The translations under genes and the position numbers were made by a program. Source: Paracoccaceae bacterium (GTDB lineage: Bacteria > Pseudomonadota > Alphaproteobacteria > Rhodobacterales > Rhodobacteraceae). From it: a stretch of 11,290 nt of DNA. Where the stretch lies: contig JALXER010000347.1 of assembly GCA_027069385.1 (NCBI GenBank), forward strand, positions 1 through 11,290. The letters are read 5' to 3'. Of the stretch, positions 6,045-11,290 are shown in pieces. Under the pieces are notes generated by a model. It had not been told where the DNA came from. It did not search any database and saw nothing but the letters and a program-made list of their open reading frames with translations. The first letter of the stretch is position 1. Each line of letters begins with the position of its first letter.

Positions 6045-6854
6045 ATGCTTAACAATATTGCTGAAAACGGGATTGCCCTGCAAGGGTGTGGCAACATGGG
6101 TTGGGCCTTGTTGCAGGGCTGGCTTGCGGCCGGATTGCCCAAAGAAAAGATATGGATACAAGATCCCAACCCTTCGGAGGCGTTGCAGAAACTGGCGCGT
6201 TCGGGGGTAAGGTTGAATGCTGAACTACCGGATCGGCTGTCGATCCTAGTGATAGCGGTCAAGCCGCAAATCATTGATCAGGTTCTTGATGACGTAACGG
6301 TTAAAGCCGAATTGGTAATCTCTATCGCTGCGGGTGTGACCATGGCCAGGTTCGAGGCGCATTTCGGCGCGGGCCAGCCGGTTATTCGGGTCATGCCCAA
6401 TACACCCGCCTCGATCGGGCGGGGCATGTCGGTACTGGCGGCGAATGCGGTCACCACGCCCGAACATACCGACATGGCGCTGGCCCTGATGCAGGCGGTT
6501 GGTGAGGCGGCTTTGCTGGAAACCGAAGACCAGATCGATACGGCGACGGGTTTGTCCGGCTCGGGGCCGGGTTATGTTTTTTATATGATAGAGGCCTTGG
6601 CCGCTGCGGGCATCGCCGAAGGTTTACCGGCAAACCTTTCGATGCAACTGGCCCGCGCTACGGTGGCCGGTGCCGGTGAAATGGCCGGAAAATCAAGCCT
6701 TGATGCGGCCGAATTGCGCCAGAACGTGACCAGCCCTGGGGGCACGACGCAGGCGGGGCTGGGGGTGTTGATGGATGCAGATAACGGGTTGGAACCGCTG
6801 ATGGTCAAGACGGTTCGGGCGGCGGCGCGACGCTCTCGCGAATTACGCAATTAA
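6045..6854 (+). CDS. proC: Pyrroline-5-carboxylate reductase
   Basis: Cytoplasmic enzyme of 269 aa that reduces 1-pyrroline-5-carboxylate to L-proline with NAD(P)H, the last step of proline synthesis. Seen: N-terminal Rossmann motif GCGNMG at residues 14-19; VIAVKPQ at 69-75; VRVMPNTPASIGRGMS at about 114-129; and the dimerisation-domain signature LSGSGPGYVFYMIEALAAAG (about 170-189) leading to LRQNVTSPGGTTQAGL (224-239), where substrate is bound. ATG 6045 has AAAGGG at 6033-6038 as ribosome binding site. A GTG at 6027 would overlap the upstream stop and has no such site. It follows the YbjN gene by 10 nt. Length and motifs are complete, so it is expected to be functional. Confidence 0.96.
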   Translation: MLNNIAENGIALQGCGNMGWALLQGWLAAGLPKEKIWIQDPNPSEALQKLARSGVRLNAELPDRLSILVIAVKPQIIDQVLDDVTVKAELVISIAAGVTMARFEAHFGAGQPVIRVMPNTPASIGRGMSVLAANAVTTPEHTDMALALMQAVGEAALLETEDQIDTATGLSGSGPGYVFYMIEALAAAGIAEGLPANLSMQLARATVAGAGEMAGKSSLDAAELRQNVTSPGGTTQAGLGVLMDADNGLEPLMVKTVRAAARRSRELRN

Positions 6855-6863
6855 ATCTTTGGG

Positions 6864-6893
6864 TTGAATAAATTAGTACTTTTCGGCTAAATC
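6864..6893 (+). promoter_or_regulatory. Candidate promoter ahead of csaA
   Basis: TTGAAT at 6864-6869 and TAAATC at 6888-6893, spaced by 18 nt, lie in the AT-rich 71-nt gap between proC and csaA. They could give the csaA-dehydrogenase pair its own transcript. The match is moderate. Confidence 0.3.
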
Positions 6894-6925
6894 ACATCAT
6901 AGTTTGTGTTTTTAGTGAGGATAGT

Positions 6926-7264
6926 GTGGCAGAACTTGATTTTGAAACCTTTTTAGCAACCGATATTCGTGTCGGCAAAGTAACCCGCGCGGAACCGTAT
7001 CCCGAAGCCCGCAAGCCCGCGATAAAGCTGTGGGTGGATTTCGGAGACGAGATTGGCGAGTTGAAAACCTCGGCGCAGATCACCGATAATTACAGCCCCG
7101 AAACCCTTGTCGGGCGCTATGTGATGGGCGTTGTCAACTTTCCACCGCGCCAGATTGGCAAATTCATGTCGCAGTTTCTGGTGCTCGGGGTGCCGGATGA
7201 AAATGGCGGTATTGTGCTGCTGGCACCCGATGCGGATGTTCCAGTCGGCGGCAGGATGCACTGA
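6926..7264 (+). CDS. csaA: CsaA-like tRNA-binding-domain protein
   Basis: Protein of 112 aa made of a single OB-fold tRNA-binding domain (EMAP/Arc1/MetRS-C type), the normal size of CsaA. Bacillus CsaA was described as a chaperone-like protein linked to secretion and binds tRNA. Its true role in proteobacteria is unclear. Seen: FLATDIRVGKVTRAEPYPEA near residues 9-28, KLWVDFG, LKTSAQIT, VNFPPRQIGKFMSQFLVLG and the terminal VLLAPDADVPVGGRMH. The start is GTG, supported by GTGAGG at 6915-6920 five nt ahead. No in-frame ATG exists at the N-terminus. The next gene begins 2 nt after its stop, so the two form an operon. Confidence 0.9.
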   Translation: MAELDFETFLATDIRVGKVTRAEPYPEARKPAIKLWVDFGDEIGELKTSAQITDNYSPETLVGRYVMGVVNFPPRQIGKFMSQFLVLGVPDENGGIVLLAPDADVPVGGRMH

Positions 7265-7266
7265 GC

Positions 7267-8235
7267 ATGGCCAAGCCCCGAGTCATTGTTACACGCACGT
7301 TACCCGCCCGGGTCGAGGCGCGGTTAAGGGATATGTTCACCGTATCGCTTAACCACAATGACGAACCGTTCGGGGCCAAAAAGCTGATGCAGGCCATGCT
7401 GAGCGCCGACGCTGTTCTGGCCACGCTTGGAGACCAGCTGGACGAGCGCACCATTCTAGCCATGGGCAAGCGGCGCGTGCAGATCGTTGCTAATTTCGGG
7501 GTCGGGGTTAATCATATTGACCTTGAGGCGGCCGAGGATGACGGGCTGGTGGTGACCAATACGCCGGGCGTGCTGACCGATGCGACCGCCGATCTGGCTA
7601 TGACACTGATCCTGAACGTCACTCGTCGCACATGGGAGCACGAAAACCATTTGCGCGCCGGCCAATGGACCGGTTTCAAACCGGCGGCGGGGCTTGGGGT
7701 CGGGCTGCGTGGCAAGACGCTGGGAATTGTCGGGTATGGCCGGATTGGCGCGGCGGTGGCGGCACGGGCGCATTTCGGCTTTGGCATGGAGATCATCTAT
7801 TACAACCGCTCGACCCGCAAAGACCTGAAAATTCCGTCGGCGCGCCAGGTTGGCTCTATCACCGAGTTGATGCGCATGTCGGACGTGGTGTCGCTGCATA
7901 TTCCGGGTGGGGCGGATACCCGCTGCATGATTTCCGCCGAGCATATCGCCGCGATGAAACCGGGTGCCTATCTGGTCAACACGGCGCGCGGCGATGTCAT
8001 CGATCAGGTTGCGCTGATCCTTGCGCTGAAAAACAAGCGGATCGCCGGTGCGGGGCTGGATGTCTATAGCGACGAACCCAAGGTGCCCGTGGCGTTGATC
8101 AAAATGGATAACGTCTGCCTGTTGCCCCATATCGGCAGCGCCACCATCGAAGCGCGCGAGGCCATGGGCATGATGGCCGTCGATAATCTGGAAGCATATT
8201 TCAAAGGCGAAGACCCGCCAAACGCGCTGTTCTAG
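7267..8235 (+). CDS. D-isomer-specific 2-hydroxyacid dehydrogenase, glyoxylate/hydroxypyruvate reductase type
   Basis: Cytoplasmic NAD(P)-dependent oxidoreductase of 322 aa. The family reduces 2-keto acids to D-2-hydroxy acids. Similarity of style to GyaR/GRHPR proteins points to glyoxylate or hydroxypyruvate as substrate, but phosphoglycerate or other 2-ketoacids cannot be excluded. Seen: GVGVNHIDLEAA at 78-89; VTNTPGVLTDATADLAMTLIL at about 96-116; NAD-binding GYGRIG at 156-161; and the catalytic triad R241 in NTARGDVID, E270 in DVYSDEP, and H288 in LLPHIGSAT. The ribosome binding site is AGGATG inside the end of csaA. It ends convergently with tdk, and the two stops share a CTAG at 8232-8235. 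Confidence 0.92.
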   Translation: MAKPRVIVTRTLPARVEARLRDMFTVSLNHNDEPFGAKKLMQAMLSADAVLATLGDQLDERTILAMGKRRVQIVANFGVGVNHIDLEAAEDDGLVVTNTPGVLTDATADLAMTLILNVTRRTWEHENHLRAGQWTGFKPAAGLGVGLRGKTLGIVGYGRIGAAVAARAHFGFGMEIIYYNRSTRKDLKIPSARQVGSITELMRMSDVVSLHIPGGADTRCMISAEHIAAMKPGAYLVNTARGDVIDQVALILALKNKRIAGAGLDVYSDEPKVPVALIKMDNVCLLPHIGSATIEAREAMGMMAVDNLEAYFKGEDPPNALF

Positions 8236-8810
8236 CGCCCGATGGCCTGCCGCCAATGACGACGGCACAGCGAGACATAGGTCTCGTTGCCGCCAATCTG
8301 CACCTGTTCCCCGTCGGTCAGCACCTTGCCGTTATCATCCTGCCGCACAACCATGGTGGCCTTTTTCCCGCAGGCGCAAATCGTGCGAACCTCGCGCATT
8401 TCGTCTGCCAGCGCCAGCAGCGCCGCCGAGCCGGGGAACAGCTCGCCGCGAAAATCGACCCGCAGGCCAAAGCACATCACCGGCACCTTCAGATCATCGA
8501 CCACCAAGGCCAGTTGCCACACCTGTTCCTTGGTCAGGAATTGCGATTCATCGATAAACACACAATGGATTTTGCCGCGATCCAGCCGCGCGCTGATCAT
8601 GTCAAACAGGTCGCTGTCAGGAGCAAACATATCCGCGTCGGCATCGATGCCGATGCGGCTGGCAATCTTGCCGGTGCCGGCGCGATCGTCCATCTGGGCG
8701 GTCAGCAGATAGGTATCCATGCCGCCTTCGTTGTAGTTATAGGATGCCTGCAGCAGCACGGTGCTTTTACCGGCATTCATGGTCGAATAGTTGAAATAAA
8801 GCTTGGCCAT
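8232..8810 (-). CDS. tdk: Thymidine kinase (type II, TK1-like)
   Basis: Cytoplasmic nucleotide-salvage enzyme of 192 aa that phosphorylates thymidine to dTMP with ATP. Seen: P-loop STMNAGKST at residues 9-17; the Walker B and catalytic segment CVFIDESQFLTKEQV at 83-97; GLRVDFRGELFPGS at 115-128; and structural zinc ligands in ICACGKKA (C145, C147) plus CRRH (C182, H185). Everything expected of an active enzyme is present. It is 15 nt downstream of the SleB-type lipoprotein gene and on the same strand, so it is probably read from that gene's promoters. Its stop is nested with the convergent dehydrogenase gene's stop. Confidence 0.96.
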   Translation of the reverse strand: MAKLYFNYSTMNAGKSTVLLQASYNYNEGGMDTYLLTAQMDDRAGTGKIASRIGIDADADMFAPDSDLFDMISARLDRGKIHCVFIDESQFLTKEQVWQLALVVDDLKVPVMCFGLRVDFRGELFPGSAALLALADEMREVRTICACGKKATMVVRQDDNGKVLTDGEQVQIGGNETYVSLCRRHWRQAIGR

Positions 8811-8825
8811 ATCCGGTCTATATCA

Positions 8826-9308
8826 TCATTGATAAAAAATGTTACCACCAAATTGACCGCGCCGGTTCAGGGTGCCAAACCACCCCGGAGCCATCGACGC
8901 CGCATGGAAAAACAGCGCGCCGTTGGTGATATCTTCGCCACGATTGGTCAGCATTTGCAGGGCAATCGCATCAATCCGGGCTTTTTCCTGCGGTTCGTTG
9001 AATACGTCATTGGGGATAGAGTCGCAGCGATAGGAAAACTGGCACGATCCGTTATAGCGCTGGTCGATAACACCGCAAACCGTATCGGGAAATTCGGGGC
9101 TGGCCGCACGGTTCAGGATCACCTCGGCAACAGCGCGCAGGCCCGCATCATCGGTGCCACGCGCTTCGAAATAGAGCGCCTCGCTAAGGCAGGCTGCCGC
9201 TTCGGGCGTATAGCCGAATTCGGCCAGCGAAATCTCGTCGGTCGAACGCGAGTTGCAGCCCGCAAGCGAAAGAATGGCAAGAAAAGAAGCCAGAAACCGA
9301 ATAACCAC
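8826..9308 (-). CDS. SleB-type cell wall hydrolase, predicted lipoprotein
   Basis: Predicted 160-aa exported peptidoglycan hydrolase of the SleB/Hydrolase_2 family, whose spore member is a lytic transglycosylase acting on glycan strands. Seen: a lipoprotein signal peptide with basic Arg4, a hydrophobic core and the lipobox L-A-G-C at 15-18, with lipidation expected on Cys18. Asn at the next position favours outer-membrane sorting by the enterobacterial rule. Then CLSEALYFEARG (40-51; E48 the likely catalytic Glu), VAEVILNRAASPEFPDTVCGVI and CQFSYRCD (89-96), and GALFFHAA near the end. The start is a GTG with AAGGG 8 nt ahead. The domain normally opens the mature part, as here. It is first in a likely operon with tdk and divergent from the Na/Pi transporter. 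Confidence 0.88.
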   Translation of the reverse strand: MVIRFLASFLAILSLAGCNSRSTDEISLAEFGYTPEAAACLSEALYFEARGTDDAGLRAVAEVILNRAASPEFPDTVCGVIDQRYNGSCQFSYRCDSIPNDVFNEPQEKARIDAIALQMLTNRGEDITNGALFFHAASMAPGWFGTLNRRGQFGGNIFYQ

Positions 9309-9339
9309 CGTAAAAACCCTTAGATTGTTTTCCCGCTTC

Positions 9340-9367
9340 TATATAGAATGGTCGCGCATTGCAACAA
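9340..9367 (-). promoter_or_regulatory. Candidate sigma70 promoter for the sleB-like gene and tdk
   Basis: Reading leftward, TTGTTG (9367-9362) and TATATA (9345-9340) are separated by 16 nt, 31 nt ahead of the GTG start. The -10 lies in a 12-bp palindrome TTCTATATAGAA (9337-9348). The -35 matches only in its TTG. Confidence 0.35.
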
Positions 9368-9395
9368 CGGGCGAATCATTCAAAGCAGGGGCGCT

Positions 9396-9401
9396 ATAGT
9401 A
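9396..9401 (-). promoter_or_regulatory. Possible -10 of a PhoB-type leftward promoter
   Basis: TACTAT, read leftward at 9401-9396, lies exactly 10 nt past the leftward end of the Pho box candidate. As I recall the sequences, that is the spacing seen in E. coli phoA and pstS promoters, where the Pho box replaces the -35. Confidence 0.4.
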
Positions 9402-9411
9402 TTCGTGCAAT

Positions 9412-9429
9412 ATGACAGTTTTGTGACAT
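9412..9429 (-). promoter_or_regulatory. Pho box candidate (PhoB binding site)
   Basis: Reading leftward the site is ATGTCAC-AAAA-CTGTCAT: two 7-bp direct repeats 11 bp apart with an A/T spacer. It matches 16 of 18 positions of the E. coli consensus CTGTCAT-AWAW-CTGTCAY as I know it. It lies between a Na/phosphate cotransporter gene and a cell wall hydrolase gene. Binding by PhoB is inferred, not shown. Confidence 0.6.
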
Positions 9430-9436
9430 TTGGTCA

Positions 9437-9465
9437 TTGACGCCCCCGTCAAAACCCCCGATAAC
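9437..9465 (+). promoter_or_regulatory. Candidate sigma70 promoter of the Na/Pi cotransporter
   Basis: TTGACG at 9437-9442 (5 of 6) and GATAAC at 9460-9465 (4 of 6) are spaced by 17 nt. A transcript would start near 9472, just before the ribosome binding site at 9483-9487. The Pho box ends 7 nt upstream of the -35. Confidence 0.5.
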
Positions 9466-9493
9466 CATGCAAAGAATAGTTTCAGGGTTTTTG

Positions 9494-11137
9494 ATGAGCG
9501 CTACAGAATCTTTGGTCAGGTTGATCGGCTCGGTTAGTCTGTTGTTATGGGGCCTTTACATGGTGCGTACCGGGGTGACCCGGGCTTTTGGCTCGCAATT
9601 GCACAACATCGTCGGGCGTGCGGTTTCGAACCGGTTCAGCGCGTTTTTGTCGGGCGTCATCGTTACCCTGATCGTGCAAAGCAGCACCGCAACCGCGCTG
9701 ATTATTGCCTCTTTTGCCAGTCGCGGGGTGATCGTGCTGGTGGCGGCGCTGGCGGTGATGCTGGGCGCGGATGTGGGCACGACCCTGGTGGCGCAGGTGC
9801 TGTCGTTCGACCTTAGCCTGCTGCCCTATATCCTGTTTGCCGCCGGATTGATTATGCGGGGCAAGAACCGCTCGGGCAAAACCCGCCAGATTGGCCGCTC
9901 GACCATCGGGCTGGGGCTGATGTTGCTGGCGCTGTCGCTTATCGTGCGCACCTCTGACCCGCTGCGCGAATCCGCAATTCTGACCGAGGTGTTTGCCGCC
10001 CTGTCGAACGAACCGTTAATTGCCATTTTGCTGATGGCGCTGCTGACATGGCTTGCGCATTCCAGTCTGGCGATTGTGTTGCTGGTGATGAGCTTTACCA
10101 CCGCCGGTGTGGTCAGCGTTGATCTGGCGCTGGTGATGGTGCTTGGGGCCAATCTGGGCGGCACCATTCCGCCGATCATGGCCACCCTGACCGAAGGCGC
10201 GCTGGCGCGCCGCGTGACCCTTGGCAATGCGACGTTCAAGGTAATCGGCATTCTGATTGTCCTGCCGCTTCTGACGGTTTACGCCGATTATATCGACCAT
10301 CTGGGGGCCGACCCCGCCCGCATGGTGGTCAACTTCCATACCGCGTTCAATGTGGGGCTGGCGGTTTTGTTTGTACCGCTGGTCTCTATCTTTGCCCGCC
10401 TGTGGGAACGGGTGATTGGCGATTCAAACGGGCAGGTGGACGAGGAGCAACCGCGGTATCTGGATGAAAACTCGATCAGCACGCCGGTGCTGGGGCTGGC
10501 CTGTGCATCGCGCGAGGTGGTGCGGATGGCCGAGAGCGTCGACAAGATGTTACGCGGCGTTTCGACCTGTCTGGAACACGACGATCTTAGCGGCGTCGAA
10601 GAACTGATCGAGATGGATGACCGGATCGATACGCTTTATTCGGAAATCAAGGATTATGTGACCCGGATCTCGCGGTTGGAAATCGACCCCGAAGAAAGCG
10701 ACCGCGTGGTCGAGATCCTGATGTTCGCAACCAATCTGGAGCACATGGGCGATATCATCGAAAACCTGCTCGGGGCGCTGGTCCGGCGTACCAAGCGCGA
10801 TATCTCGTTTTCGAAACAGGGACAGGAAGAGTTGCTGGAACTGAACGCGCGCCTGGTCTCTAACCTGACGCTGGCCATCGGTATTTTCATGTCGGGCGAC
10901 GAAAAAATGGCGCGCCGGTTGATCAAGGACAAGGCCAAGGTCAACAAGTTGCAGGCCGAGTTTGTTGCAAGCCATCTGGAACGCCTGAGAGAGGGGCAGG
11001 TGCAATCGGTTGCTACCTCGTCGCTGCACATGGATATCCTGCGCGACCAGCGCCGGATCCACTCGCATATTACCGCCGTCGCCTATCCGCTGCTGGAGCG
11101 CGCCGGCAAGCTGCGCAAGTCGCGGCTGAAATCTTGA
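9494..11137 (+). CDS. Na/phosphate cotransporter family protein with PhoU-like C-terminal domain
   Basis: Inner-membrane protein of 547 aa of the NptA/YjbB PNaS type, predicted to move phosphate with sodium. Seen: an N-terminal half with many hydrophobic spans (to about residue 305) containing the family repeat motif QSSTATA at 62-68, GADVGTT at 91-97, the second-repeat AHSSLAIVLL near 188-197, GANLGGTIPP at about 218-227 and NFHTAFN near 280-286. A cytosolic helical region (about 335-530) resembles PhoU, with EELIEMDDRIDTLY and ATNLEHMGDIIENL typical of its metal-binding helices. ATG 9494 is chosen because CAGGG at 9483-9487 is well spaced and because the upstream TTG 9437 coincides with a promoter -35. 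ATG 9467 has no ribosome binding site. Direction (uptake or export) cannot be told; YjbB in E. coli has been linked to export. Confidence 0.92.
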   Translation: MSATESLVRLIGSVSLLLWGLYMVRTGVTRAFGSQLHNIVGRAVSNRFSAFLSGVIVTLIVQSSTATALIIASFASRGVIVLVAALAVMLGADVGTTLVAQVLSFDLSLLPYILFAAGLIMRGKNRSGKTRQIGRSTIGLGLMLLALSLIVRTSDPLRESAILTEVFAALSNEPLIAILLMALLTWLAHSSLAIVLLVMSFTTAGVVSVDLALVMVLGANLGGTIPPIMATLTEGALARRVTLGNATFKVIGILIVLPLLTVYADYIDHLGADPARMVVNFHTAFNVGLAVLFVPLVSIFARLWERVIGDSNGQVDEEQPRYLDENSISTPVLGLACASREVVRMAESVDKMLRGVSTCLEHDDLSGVEELIEMDDRIDTLYSEIKDYVTRISRLEIDPEESDRVVEILMFATNLEHMGDIIENLLGALVRRTKRDISFSKQGQEELLELNARLVSNLTLAIGIFMSGDEKMARRLIKDKAKVNKLQAEFVASHLERLREGQVQSVATSSLHMDILRDQRRIHSHITAVAYPLLERAGKLRKSRLKS

Positions 11138-11166
11138 AAAAATGTGTTGAACAGGTAAAACGGGGC

Positions 11167-11195
11167 TTGCACCGGGCGCGGCTTGGGATTAATAC
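11167..11195 (+). promoter_or_regulatory. Candidate promoter of tRNA-Val
   Basis: TTGCAC at 11167-11172 and TAATAC at 11190-11195 are separated by 17 nt. The -10 ends 12 nt ahead of the first tRNA base. Confidence 0.45.
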
Positions 11196-11207
11196 CCCCC
11201 TCACGGC

Positions 11208-11283
<76 letters not shown>

Positions 11284-11290
11284 CTTTTCC

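Noticed and set aside
8256..9323. Long rightward open frame (355 codons) over tdk and the sleB-like gene
   Set aside because: It is the antisense of two clearly recognised genes, has no family resemblance, and arises from GC-rich codon structure on the opposite strand.
9437..9493. N-terminal extension of the Na/Pi cotransporter from a TTG start
   Set aside because: The TTG is better explained as the -35 element, there is no ribosome binding site for it, and a well-spaced site exists for ATG 9494.

Overview
The window looks like chromosomal housekeeping DNA from an alphaproteobacterium, most likely the Rhodobacterales/Roseobacter group. The protein styles (TrxB, UbiK, YbjN, MidA, PgeF and a SleB-type hydrolase) fit that group. 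So does the gene order lgt-midA-pgeF beside a convergent Lrp regulator and trxB. This assignment comes from recognition, not from a database search. No insertion sequence, phage, CRISPR or toxin-antitoxin element was seen.

Left part (1-2306): the first 185 codons of an ATP sulfurylase gene (sat, minus strand, cut by the window edge), then thioredoxin reductase trxB (minus) with a terminator-like hairpin between them. An Lrp/AsnC-type regulator is transcribed divergently from trxB. Middle left (2303-5005, minus strand): a tight cluster lgt-midA-pgeF, covering lipoprotein maturation, a MidA-family methyltransferase and peptidoglycan editing. It meets the Lrp gene tail to tail, and both stop codons lie in one CTAG. 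Within pgeF and midA lie four perfect copies and one near-perfect copy of the palindrome TGTGATCACA, read in two different reading frames. This is the strongest unexplained signal in the window.

Middle right (5070-8235, plus strand): ubiK (ubiquinone accessory factor), a YbjN-domain protein, proC (proline synthesis), csaA and a D-2-hydroxyacid dehydrogenase of the glyoxylate reductase type. Some of these are spaced like operon members (ybjN-proC 10 nt, csaA-dehydrogenase 2 nt). The dehydrogenase again ends convergently with tdk in a shared CTAG.

Right part (8232-11290): a minus-strand pair, a SleB-type cell wall hydrolase lipoprotein followed by thymidine kinase. It is divergent from a Na/phosphate cotransporter with a C-terminal PhoU-like domain. 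Their shared upstream region holds a strong Pho box candidate that sits exactly 10 nt from a leftward -10-like hexamer, and a good rightward sigma70 promoter for the transporter. The window closes with tRNA-Val(UAC), with encoded CCA.

Functional themes are envelope maintenance (Lgt, PgeF, SleB lipoprotein), sulfur and thiol metabolism (sat, trxB), and phosphate uptake possibly under PhoB control.
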